Shown one piece after another: positions 1-7,727 of a stretch of 13,289 nucleotides of DNA. Below the pieces are notes generated by a model. That model did no database searches. It was not told the DNA's origin and saw nothing but the letters and a program-made list of their open reading frames with translations. The stretch comes from CAZDRX01 sp964508225 (GTDB taxonomy: Bacteria; Patescibacteriota; Gracilibacteria; Peribacterales; Peribacteraceae). The first letter of the stretch is position 1. Each line of letters begins with the position of its first letter. Position numbers and translations under genes: made by a program. The stretch is taken from positions 1 to 13,289 of the forward strand of contig CAZDRX010000026.1 in the NCBI GenBank assembly GCA_964508225.1, in the 5' to 3' direction.

Positions 1-756
1 TGTCCGACCATCAAGCAACCGACCTGCCACCTTCTTGCCCACACGTCTCCCATCAGGTGAATATGCCCCCCACTGCTTAAAGAAGAATTTACCCCCGTAG
101 ATCCGGCACTGCTCTCGGATGGAATAGACCCAGTCGGGTTTCATGGGGCGCGATCCCGGCCCGCTCTCCCCGCCAACGATGACCCAGTGAATACCCTTGA
201 GGAGCGACGCGCTGAATTCAACGGAGCCCAACAGCGGTTCGACGGACAGGAAGCGCACATCCGCCGGCACCTGGAGGAGGTCCTTTACCCTCCAGAGATA
301 ATCCTGGGTCTCAACAGAGACCCCCGCCCATACATGGGACGGCCACGGTCTTTTGCCTCGAACCCGCTCCGTGGGTTTAGAAAACCGCTCTCTAGTCCAG
401 ATTGAAAATCGGCTCGAACGCTTGGTCAGAATCTGAAAGGTGTGGTGCCTGGCCTGCTCCATCGTCTGGAATACTTGATCGACGAATTCATCAGGAATGT
501 CCTTGTGAAACAGATCCGACATGGAGTTCACGAACACCATGCCGGGCTTCTGTGCCTGCAGCGGTTCCACAAGTTTTCCGGGAGCGAGACGGAGGTCGAA
601 TCCCTGCTCGTACGGATGACCCTCGACACCGCGGAACCGTTCGGCGAATACGCGCGCGTAGCAGTTCTCACAGCCGGGGCTGATCTCGGTACAACCGCGG
701 GTCGGGTTCCACGTATACCCGTTTTCCCCAAGCCATTCGATCTCGGATTTCTGCAT
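1..756 (-). CDS. Phage Gp37/Gp68 family (DUF5131) three-cysteine protein, C-terminus beyond the window
   Basis: The reverse strand is open from an ATG at 756 to the left edge, 252 codons, with an in-frame TAG 21 nt upstream that fixes this start. The family was recognised from several motifs in the expected order: WNPTRGCTEISPGCENCYA at 16-34 (C22, C29, C32), FVNSMSDLFH at 75-84, QILTKR at 108-113, WAGVSVE at 143-149, FLSVEPLLG at 169-177, WVIVGGESG at 191-199 and FFFKQWG at 224-230. It ends in GRLLDGRT, which in relatives lies about ten residues from the C-terminus, so little is missing. The family is common in phages and mobile DNA. Its biochemical role is not settled to my knowledge, though the CX6CX2C cluster suggests metal or Fe-S binding. 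No SD precedes the ATG. In other genomes it is often paired with a TcmP partner gene; none is seen upstream here. Family assignment is firm, function unknown. Confidence 0.9.
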   Translation of the reverse strand, partial: MQKSEIEWLGENGYTWNPTRGCTEISPGCENCYARVFAERFRGVEGHPYEQGFDLRLAPGKLVEPLQAQKPGMVFVNSMSDLFHKDIPDEFVDQVFQTMEQARHHTFQILTKRSSRFSIWTRERFSKPTERVRGKRPWPSHVWAGVSVETQDYLWRVKDLLQVPADVRFLSVEPLLGSVEFSASLLKGIHWVIVGGESGPGSRPMKPDWVYSIREQCRIYGGKFFFKQWGAYSPDGRRVGKKVAGRLLDGRT

Positions 757-800
757 ACAGAAAAGGGGCGCATGCTACAGCGGGCTGGAGTAATGCACCA

Positions 801-839
801 TGCCACCATTCTTTGCGGTGGCAATATTGGCTGAAAGCC
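801..839 (-). other. Hairpins upstream of the DUF5131 gene
   Basis: Two inverted repeats lie in the divergent intergenic region. TGCCACC (801-807) pairs with GGTGGCA (817-823) around a 9-nt loop, and GGCT (829-832) pairs with AGCC (836-839) around GAA. Neither is followed by a T-run on either strand, so they are not convincing terminators. They may be leader structure of the minus-strand gene starting at 756, for which I see no clear promoter. Confidence 0.35.
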
Positions 840-872
840 CGTTATTTTGTCGATTTGCGTAGGTCCTGACTA

Positions 873-900
873 TTGACTTTTTTCATATTAATTTTAAAAT
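873..900 (+). promoter_or_regulatory. Promoter of the giant repeat-protein gene
   Basis: A -35 TTGACT at 873-878 and a -10 TAAAAT at 895-900 are separated by 16 bp in a locally AT-rich stretch. The -10 is the right half of a perfect palindrome, ATTTTAAAAT at 891-900. Transcription should start near 907, giving a leader of about 34 nt. Confidence 0.75.
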
Positions 901-906
901 ATATAA

Positions 907-939
907 CCCTGATTCCTCAGGGAATCCCGGTCCGATTCC
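907..939 (+). promoter_or_regulatory. Short leader with mutually exclusive hairpins
   Basis: The leader before the ATG at 941 can form CCCTGA (907-912)/TCAGGG (917-922) with loop TTCC, or GATTCC (911-916)/GGAATC (921-926) with loop TCAG. The same GGAATC can also pair with a second GATTCC at 934-939, directly before the start codon. All are perfect 6-bp stems and they exclude one another. No SD lies at normal spacing; AGGGAA at 919-924 is too far away. Regulation by refolding is inference. Confidence 0.4.
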
Positions 940-940
940 T

Positions 941-3900
941 ATGGCCAAAGCACCCGCTCCACAGGACGAAAATCCCACACTTCTCGCGGTGAACGATTTC
1001 GTGAACGATATGATGACAGCCGCCGCCGATCCCATCTTCCGCGGACTCGGCAAAAGCAAGACGCGTCTTCGGGAAGCGTTGAGTTCCGCTCTGAGCGATT
1101 TGCGGAGTAGCATCCTCGGCGATATTGCGAGAATCTTCAGGCGTGACGAGATTTCCACCGCCGATATTTTTGATGCTGTCGACAGGCTGGTTGTCGCATC
1201 CGTCCAGTCGCATGACAACACTCTGTACGGCCGGAATATCAAAGCCCAGGTCCGTACATTCAAGAGCAGAGTGACGACACTCTTCGCAGCTCTGCCCGTT
1301 GTGGCCGAACCTGCACCTGTACCTGCTGCCGCTGCCGCGCAGCCGCCGGTTCCTCCCGTGGAGGCTGATCCGGTGCCTGCTCCAGAGAAGCCACCTGTCG
1401 CTGCTTCCGAGCATCAGTACACATGGGATGATCCGGAAGCACGCGAAGTCTTCATGCCCGATGTCATGAATGCGATTGTCGCCGATGCGCTGCGGACGTT
1501 GCGCGACACATTGCCGCGTCTCAACCCTCCTCTCGTCACAGAGTCCGAGCACGTGCGCGGCACGGATCTGACTCTCCTTTCCGCATTCCTTGCATCTCTT
1601 CATGAGTGGATGGAGCGCACGAGTATCCGGCATCTTCACGGCCAGAAGATCAGCTTCGAGCAGTTCAAGAAGCGTATCGGCATCGAACTGCAGGCGGTCG
1701 TCCAGAAGATGCGGGATGTCCGCGGATCACGTGAGATCACAGAGCAGCCGAACATGCCCCACGCAGACATTCTCAAAATCACCGAAGCATGCGTCGAGCG
1801 TATCCGCAGCCGCATCGCAGCGATGGATGAGAAGACGGTGCTCACGCATGCCGTGACGACGACCGTGCGAAGCGAGTGGGATGCCGAACGCCTCTTCCTG
1901 CCCGAGACCGTCAACTTCCTCGAGGAGCGACTCGTCTCGGACGAGCACGTGCCTTATGTGATCCAGGGCGAAGAACTCAGACACCTGCTTTCGGTACGCA
2001 GACGGAGTCACGTTGCCGTGCTCCGGCCGAGCGACATCACGAATCTCACGAACATGCTCAACGATGATTACCACGGGAATCTCGTGCGCAAAGACGGCGG
2101 GAAGACCGTCACGACGGTGATGGAACAGGATGTGCGCACCGCTCTCCGTGACGCCGAACGCCGTGAGGAGGAAGAGAAGCTCAGGCCCCATCTGCCCGGC
2201 GTCTTCCGGAAGGTTGCCGATCTGTACGCGACGGGTCTCGTCGCGGGTCTCTCCGCCGTGATTGAGGCGAAACATCTCGCCGGACATCCGCAACAGACAG
2301 GGAGCCTCAGCAGCGGCGAATCCGTGCCGCTCGTGAACAAACAGAGCTGGTCGCAGGAGTGGCAGAATCTGGCCTTCAGCTTGGCCAGAACCGGGCTTGA
2401 GCAGCGTCTTCCGGAGCTCGAGAGCGTCCCTGCTGCCGAGCTGCTCGGCAGTGTTCGTACGATCCTTCTACAGGATCTGACCACCCACTCAGCAATCCTC
2501 GCCGATTTCTCCACCGCACTCGCCCGTTCTTTCCCTGAAGCCGCACCTGATTTTCTCGTGCAGGAAGGCAGTCTCATGCTTCCGGATACTGCGGAGATCG
2601 AGGCGGTCCTCGCTGCACCCGAACAATATGCGGCCTACACACATGATCCTGCGACCATGAAGACCGTAGCGGTGCCGCTCCTTCGCGGCCGGACGACCCT
2701 TGCGGAGTTTCCGCTCGCGAAATCCGAACTGTTCTCGTTGCAGACGATGCTCCGGAGTCATGTCGCTCACCGGAGATTCACCGGACTCACGATGGAGGAA
2801 ATCATGACGACGATTGCCGAACCCGACGAAGTACTCGCGGTGCTCGCGAAACGTTTCAATGAGCAGTATCACGGAGGTCTCCCGTTCCGGACGGTGGATG
2901 ATCTCATGGTGAGTGCGCGTGAGTACCTTGTGTCACAGTCTCTCAATGTCCGGAAGCCGGAAGCGGAACATCCGGTCATCGAGGAGGAATTCGACTGGCT
3001 CCTCGAGCGCAATCTCTGGCCCACCGAACGCGAACTCCAGCGCGCCATGCGCCGCATCGCATCCGATGTGTACGGCAGCACCGAACCCGTGAAGGAGAGC
3101 AAAGACCCCGTGCCGCTCATCGCCCGTCGTGCTGCTCTGCTTGAGCGATTCCATACTGTGGATCACGAACGCCATCTTGCGCGTTGGGTGGAGCTGACCG
3201 GCACCGCCGATGAATTCGATCCCGGTCTCCGCGAGAAACTCTTCACGGAATGTTTCGAAATCGAAGACTGGATGGAGAAGCTTGCCGCCGCAGGCGAGCC
3301 GCTCACACAGGTGCAGCTGGACCAGCTTCAGGAGCGTGTACGGCGCATTGCCTACAACGGCGCGCAGAACAGCTGGCATATCGCTGACTTCGAGGCCTTC
3401 ACTCGCCGCACCTACCGCCAGGAGACGGAACGGACACACCCCGAAAAACTTGCGGGCCTCGCACATCCGGCTGTCACTGCTCCGAGTACGTACCATGCCA
3501 CCAGCTTCAACTGGCTGAGCGAGCGCAGGATCATCGAAGAGGCCACAGCGCCGCTGCGCGAGGCGGAGTCCTGGCCGACCGAGCGTGAGGTGCAGGCCAT
3601 CCTGCATCGCGTGACGACCACGTTGTATCCCGAGGGAGGACTGAGCAGCTCTGTGTTCCTCGGCTTGCGCGCATCTATCGTCGAAGCATTCGACCCCGCG
3701 CTCGCCGCTGAGGATCTTGCACAACTGCATCCCGCTGTCGCCCCGAATATCCAGCTGCCTCAGGAGGTTCTCGGTGTCACGCTGCAACGGGGAGTGCGTG
3801 AGCGTGAGATCGTGAGCACGCATGTGCCGGAGGTTGCCCGTACGATTGTGCAACGGATGCTCTCCGTAGAACCGGATGTGTTCTTCGCACGTCATGCCGT

Positions 3901-5680
3901 CATCACGTTGCTCGCGAATGATCCGGAGCCGAGCATGCCCGACATCCTCGGCATCGTCAGCAGTGAGCTCTACGGGAACCGCGATATCTGGCATCTCGAG
4001 GATTTCGTCGAGTACGTGACGCGTCAACTGACGACGGAGATCATGGCTATCTGGCCTGCCGCGCGCGAGGAGGCTCAGAGAGCACCGCTTGCACCTCCTG
4101 CAGATGCACCGCCGGAGGAAGCGCCCATTCCCTCGTCGGCAGATCCGGTGACGGACAACCTTGTCTTCGAGGCATCCGCCTCTGTGCCGCAACCATCCAC
4201 TCCGGCTGCGGCAGAGGAGTCCATGCAGACACTCGCGGACCCGCACGACGATGCTCTCCAGCAGACGAGCTACCAAACCACGGTTGATTCGAGGGGTGAG
4301 GCAGAACATGTGCACACAGATCAATTCTTCGCTCAGGAGACAGCGACGGATCCGTCTGCCGCCGTGAGGGTCTCCCTCGTCCATCCGATGTCTTCTGATC
4401 AGCTTCAGGAGTCTCTGCCGGTTGCCCCTGCCTCTTCTCCCGAACAGGCGCCCGAGAGTGCCGTGCGCCTCCAGTCACTCATGCGCGACGCGTACCAGAA
4501 GGCGTATGACGGAGTTCCCAGCATGGACACCCTCGTGGAACTGGAGACGCAGATGGATGCTGCCGAGGACACGATCCGTGGCATGATCACGGCTCTTCCG
4601 ACACAAGCGAGACTTCTCGACGCGGATCACCCTGCATTCCTTGCCGCATGTCACGGTGAGGCGGGGATGGATCTCGAGGACTTCTTTCAGAATGATTACG
4701 GACTCATTCGTTCCTTCCTCGCGAAACTGACGGCATATCAGACCGCCGTCCTTGCCGCCGATCAGTCGAGAGAAGCGTGGCCGGCATTCAATACGACACT
4801 GCGTCAGCATCGCAGCGCCGTGCTCACCTTCAACAACCACCGCAACGCCGCTGCCCGTGTAACGGGTGTCAGCCCTGAAGACGTGACGGAACTTCTCGGT
4901 CTTGGTCATGGCGCCAACGGTATCGAGGAAGTGTTGCAGAAGATCGATGAGCTTACCGAGAGGCATGACAGGCTCGGAGAGCTGACCGATCAGGGCGCTG
5001 ACGACGAATTCCTCGACGCTGCCCGTCGCCTCGCGCTTGAGCAGAAGGGCTCAGGCAGGATCGAAGCCATGACGAAGAAGCTTGCCAATCTCAACAGGCT
5101 TGTCTCGGGTCCTTCTCTTCCGTCAGAGGCCACGTACACTCCACCCTCTGCTCCGTCTGTCGCTGCTCCGGCACTCGCTGCTGATACAGCGGAAGAAGGA
5201 GGACTGACGCAGGTTCCCGCCACGCACCAGTCGCTCGTCCACAGTCTTCTGCTCTACGCCGCCGGTGGTGAGGAGGCCGGAAACAAGGGCGTTGGTATTT
5301 CCTACTCACGCTACAGGCCTTCCTGTGAAGCGCTTGGTCTCAACGGAGCTGCGGATATCAGCTTCAATAATCCGGACGATGCAGGATTCCAGATGCTGCT
5401 GCAGTACTCGACGGTGACGCTTGAGGCGAAGAAAGCCATCGATGTATGGAGTGGTGGTGTGAAGGACAGGAAGCATGCCCAGTTCCCTGGAGGGAAGACC
5501 ACGATTCCGACCGCGCTTCAGGGCGCAGATACCCTCTTCATCTGTGCGCTCAACAGCGCGAAGTACTGGACATTCACCGCCACGAACAAGGGTCGGCAAT
5601 ACGCTGAGCAGTTCGGCATCGCGCTCACGCAGACTCAAGTCGAGAATCTCGCTGCAGCCAAGGAAAAACGCATGTTCTAA
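941..5680 (+). CDS. Giant (1579 aa) helical repeat protein of unknown function
   Basis: I do not recognise this protein. It has no signal peptide or membrane segment and looks cytoplasmic and mostly α-helical. It has an N-terminal helical part (1-120), an Ala/Pro-rich linker (about 120-155), a long helical body (160-1040), a second Pro/Ala/acidic low-complexity linker (about 1045-1175), a helical coiled-coil-like segment (about 1176-1395), a third Pro/Ala linker (1396-1425) and a compact C-terminal domain (about 1428-1579). That last domain has aromatic and Gly-rich stretches (VGISYSRYRP, FNNPDDAGF, AKYWTFTATNKGRQY). The body carries degenerate repeats of about 50-60 residues with a YxG-like turn: near 95-98 (LYGR), 376-379 (DYHG), 642-646 (QYHGG), 709-712 (DVYG), 804-807 (AYNG), 895-900 (LYPEGG) and 1010-1013 (LYGN). 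ATG 941 is the first usable start after the promoter; no SD is present. It ends in TAA inside a terminator stem. A scaffold or multi-partner binding protein is possible, but this is unproven. Confidence 0.9.
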   Translation: MAKAPAPQDENPTLLAVNDFVNDMMTAAADPIFRGLGKSKTRLREALSSALSDLRSSILGDIARIFRRDEISTADIFDAVDRLVVASVQSHDNTLYGRNIKAQVRTFKSRVTTLFAALPVVAEPAPVPAAAAAQPPVPPVEADPVPAPEKPPVAASEHQYTWDDPEAREVFMPDVMNAIVADALRTLRDTLPRLNPPLVTESEHVRGTDLTLLSAFLASLHEWMERTSIRHLHGQKISFEQFKKRIGIELQAVVQKMRDVRGSREITEQPNMPHADILKITEACVERIRSRIAAMDEKTVLTHAVTTTVRSEWDAERLFLPETVNFLEERLVSDEHVPYVIQGEELRHLLSVRRRSHVAVLRPSDITNLTNMLNDDYHGNLVRKDGGKTVTTVMEQDVRTALRDAERREEEEKLRPHLPGVFRKVADLYATGLVAGLSAVIEAKHLAGHPQQTGSLSSGESVPLVNKQSWSQEWQNLAFSLARTGLEQRLPELESVPAAELLGSVRTILLQDLTTHSAILADFSTALARSFPEAAPDFLVQEGSLMLPDTAEIEAVLAAPEQYAAYTHDPATMKTVAVPLLRGRTTLAEFPLAKSELFSLQTMLRSHVAHRRFTGLTMEEIMTTIAEPDEVLAVLAKRFNEQYHGGLPFRTVDDLMVSAREYLVSQSLNVRKPEAEHPVIEEEFDWLLERNLWPTERELQRAMRRIASDVYGSTEPVKESKDPVPLIARRAALLERFHTVDHERHLARWVELTGTADEFDPGLREKLFTECFEIEDWMEKLAAAGEPLTQVQLDQLQERVRRIAYNGAQNSWHIADFEAFTRRTYRQETERTHPEKLAGLAHPAVTAPSTYHATSFNWLSERRIIEEATAPLREAESWPTEREVQAILHRVTTTLYPEGGLSSSVFLGLRASIVEAFDPALAAEDLAQLHPAVAPNIQLPQEVLGVTLQRGVREREIVSTHVPEVARTIVQRMLSVEPDVFFARHAVITLLANDPEPSMPDILGIVSSELYGNRDIWHLEDFVEYVTRQLTTEIMAIWPAAREEAQRAPLAPPADAPPEEAPIPSSADPVTDNLVFEASASVPQPSTPAAAEESMQTLADPHDDALQQTSYQTTVDSRGEAEHVHTDQFFAQETATDPSAAVRVSLVHPMSSDQLQESLPVAPASSPEQAPESAVRLQSLMRDAYQKAYDGVPSMDTLVELETQMDAAEDTIRGMITALPTQARLLDADHPAFLAACHGEAGMDLEDFFQNDYGLIRSFLAKLTAYQTAVLAADQSREAWPAFNTTLRQHRSAVLTFNNHRNAAARVTGVSPEDVTELLGLGHGANGIEEVLQKIDELTERHDRLGELTDQGADDEFLDAARRLALEQKGSGRIEAMTKKLANLNRLVSGPSLPSEATYTPPSAPSVAAPALAADTAEEGGLTQVPATHQSLVHSLLLYAAGGEEAGNKGVGISYSRYRPSCEALGLNGAADISFNNPDDAGFQMLLQYSTVTLEAKKAIDVWSGGVKDRKHAQFPGGKTTIPTALQGADTLFICALNSAKYWTFTATNKGRQYAEQFGIALTQTQVENLAAAKEKRMF

Positions 5681-5707
5681 GGTTGACGCTATGTCGTGCG
5701 TTTTTTT
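5664..5707. terminator. Bidirectional intrinsic terminator between convergent genes
   Basis: AAAAACGCATG (5664-5674) pairs with CGTGCGTTTTT (5695-5705) with one G-T pair, and T continues to 5707. The A-tract/stem/T-tract symmetry would work on both strands. An inner ACGC (5686-5689)/GCGT (5698-5701) stem before the T-run is an alternative. It overlaps the last codons and stop of the giant gene and lies about 70 nt past the end of the GHKL gene on the other strand. Confidence 0.65.
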
Positions 5708-5722
5708 GCGTACACAAAGGGT

Positions 5723-5754
5723 TCCCCCTAGCGGCACACGGGCCGCCAGGGGGA
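5723..5754. other. Strong 12-bp hairpin between convergent genes
   Basis: TCCCCCT (5723-5729) pairs with AGGGGGA (5748-5754). After a one-base mismatch, GCGGC (5731-5735) pairs with GCCGC (5742-5746) around a 6-nt loop. It lacks a good T-run, so it may block 3' exonuclease or assist the neighbouring terminator. Immediately after it is the near-palindrome GGAGGTCACCTCC (5752-5764). Confidence 0.55.
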
Positions 5755-5774
5755 GGTCACCTCCTTTCGTTTGG

Positions 5775-7721
5775 CTAGCTTTTCTTCTTCGTGTTCAGAT
5801 CGGGCACGCGCGACAGGAGATCCTGCAGCACGCGCTCGAAGTCATTGTTACTGCTTTCGCCGCTTGCAACGGCGAGGTGTGCGGCCGCCATTCCGGCCAA
5901 CAAGGTCGTCATCTCTCCACCGGGTCCGCCTTTCTTCCGCGCCTCCACGAGGAGCGGATCATGCGGATCGATCTTGAGCTGTGACGTCTTGTCGACCTTC
6001 GTGACAACTTCCACCATCCGGCCCTTCGCGCCCTTCTTGAGCACGTAGAGCGTCTTATCAATCTCGATCACGTCCGGTTTGAAGGGACGCACCACGATCG
6101 TGGCCTCCGCCATTTCTGTACCGTTGGAGCCTTTCGCCGTCAGCTTGTAAAAGCCTTGGCCAGGGCGTCCTTGGGTACCGGGCAGCGGTGCCGTCACGCA
6201 GTGATCCTTCACATAGACGTTCACGCCGCGCGAATCCTGATCCGGCGTGAGGGTGATGTCGGGAGTGTTGACCTCCCACGTCACCGTCTCCGAATCGCAG
6301 TTCAACACGTAGAGTGAGAGCTGCTGATTCGCGTGTACCGTAATCATCCTCTTCGAGATCTGGAACGGCGCACTCGCCAGAATCACGATGTCCACCACTG
6401 CTCGCTGCTGCATGTCGGACGAGAAATACGTGAGCTTGTACTTGCCCGGTGTATTCCCCGCCCGAAAATTCGCAGCACGTCCGTGCTTGAGCGTCATGAT
6501 GCCCCCGATGTCGTTTTCGTCCCAGACGCCGTTGCTCGGCCCGCGCCGGATCGTGAACGTCTGGTCCGTCCCCACCACCATCTCCACCGACGCCGGCGAA
6601 ATGATGATCGGGTTGTCGTTGGGGGTCGACACGGGAACGACGATGGTTGTGCCGTCATCACCCGGGCCCGTCGGTGTGCCGGGACGCAACATCGATGCCA
6701 GATTGGACAGGACGTCCGAACTGGCGGTCGCTTCGGCCTGCGTTTCGCGCAGACTGAAGTGCGTCTCGAGCTTCCGTGCGAGTCCGTTGAGGAATGTCAG
6801 CAGCGCCATCACGAGTTTCTCATCCTTGTAGAACTCGTCCTGGAGTTTGTTGCGGTCATGATGTGCGAACTTATTCACGGCGGGGATATCCAGGTACCCC
6901 ACCAGAACGGTGCCTTCCATCCAGTCGGGCACCAGCGTCTTCAGCGAGCTGTCCGTCAGGCTTTCCAGGAAGTCTCCGACCGAACAGATCGGATTCTTGC
7001 CGAGGAAAATCCCATCGAATTTCCCGGGTTTGTCCGCGAGCCTGAGGAACAGACAACGGACATCTCCGAGAACCGGATGCTGCTCTGCATGCATGAACTC
7101 CTTGACCGTCTCGCGACGTGGCAGGCGTTCACCATCCAGAAAGACGCAGTCAGCGGCCCATGGCGACAGCGAGCGCGTGAGAAGCGTCCGCAGGTCACCG
7201 GTGTTCCGCAATCGTGACCAATCAACGTCTGTGAGTTCCACCACGGTTCCGGTTTCGCCTGCCTTCATTTTCCACCACGGAGGCGCCTTCCTGACGGCCT
7301 CGGGTGGATTCTTCAGCGTGCGCTCGATGACCTTCACGGCTTCTTCCCACCCGAAGGGGATGGAATGAAGCTGTGGGAAGTCCTGCGAGACGAACCAGTA
7401 GCGGACCTTCTGTGCGAGGGCGAGACCGAAGAGTCTCCCCGAATTGTTCTTTCCGTATCCCTTCCCCGGTTCCTTATGCCGGGTGAAGAGACGATTGACT
7501 CCGGAGATATCCCTGAGGAGCATGCCGGTGCCGTTGTCGGCGACCCGGATGCTTTCCCCGCGGTTGATCGTGATCCTGATCTCCGTCGAACCCGCATCCA
7601 GCGAGTTCTCGATCATCTGTCGAAGCGTTGCAACAATCAGATTATGGCGTCCGGTTCCGGACTCCACGAGCTGTTGAAGCATTCTCATACTGTCGAAGTC
7701 ACCACTGTGGGGATTGTGCAT
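5775..7721 (-). CDS. GHKL-superfamily ATPase with C-terminal Ig-like domains
   Basis: The N-terminal third is a GHKL (gyrase/Hsp90/MutL-type) ATP-binding domain. It has the N-box MIENSLDA at 36-43 (E38 catalytic-type glutamate, N39 for Mg2+), ADNGTGM at 61-67 (D62, G64, G66), a Gly-rich lid GKNNSGRLFG around 90-99, and GETGTVVEL at 155-163. A following S5-like transducer region (about 215-320) includes AHHDRNKLQ, whose basic residues could contact the γ-phosphate. After a linker rich in Gly/Pro/Thr (345-370) come probable Ig-like β-sandwich segments at about 371-448 and 451-545, then a mixed tail with a helical end (about 604-640). No signal peptide is present, so it should act in the cytoplasm. 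It starts 6 nt after the upstream gene's stop; GGTGGAG upstream is a weak SD. MORC-like and MutL-like GHKL ATPases are relatives to consider. The exact family and substrate are unknown. Confidence 0.88.
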   Translation of the reverse strand: MHNPHSGDFDSMRMLQQLVESGTGRHNLIVATLRQMIENSLDAGSTEIRITINRGESIRVADNGTGMLLRDISGVNRLFTRHKEPGKGYGKNNSGRLFGLALAQKVRYWFVSQDFPQLHSIPFGWEEAVKVIERTLKNPPEAVRKAPPWWKMKAGETGTVVELTDVDWSRLRNTGDLRTLLTRSLSPWAADCVFLDGERLPRRETVKEFMHAEQHPVLGDVRCLFLRLADKPGKFDGIFLGKNPICSVGDFLESLTDSSLKTLVPDWMEGTVLVGYLDIPAVNKFAHHDRNKLQDEFYKDEKLVMALLTFLNGLARKLETHFSLRETQAEATASSDVLSNLASMLRPGTPTGPGDDGTTIVVPVSTPNDNPIIISPASVEMVVGTDQTFTIRRGPSNGVWDENDIGGIMTLKHGRAANFRAGNTPGKYKLTYFSSDMQQRAVVDIVILASAPFQISKRMITVHANQQLSLYVLNCDSETVTWEVNTPDITLTPDQDSRGVNVYVKDHCVTAPLPGTQGRPGQGFYKLTAKGSNGTEMAEATIVVRPFKPDVIEIDKTLYVLKKGAKGRMVEVVTKVDKTSQLKIDPHDPLLVEARKKGGPGGEMTTLLAGMAAAHLAVASGESSNNDFERVLQDLLSRVPDLNTKKKS

Positions 7722-7727
7722 GGCGTT

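Noticed and set aside
187..834. Plus-strand frames in the left 800 bases
   Set aside because: The minus strand carries the conserved DUF5131 protein throughout 1-756.
917..2293. Minus-strand open frames of 240 and 188 codons under the giant gene's 5' part
   Set aside because: Shadow frames mirroring the real codon pattern, with basic/Cys-rich composition; they also run over the plus-strand promoter side.
2933..4384. 483-codon open frame on the minus strand inside the giant gene
   Set aside because: Arg/Cys/His-rich, low-plausibility protein fully antisense to a much longer coherent helical protein; no promoter or SD.
941..5680. Alternative genetic code (UGA as glycine)
   Set aside because: Long genes are open under the standard code without any in-frame TGA, so recoding is not evident even though TGA is unused as a stop.
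6333..7217. 294-codon plus-strand frame opposite the GHKL ATPase
   Set aside because: The ATPase motifs on the other strand are unmistakable, and this frame is an Arg/His-rich shadow.
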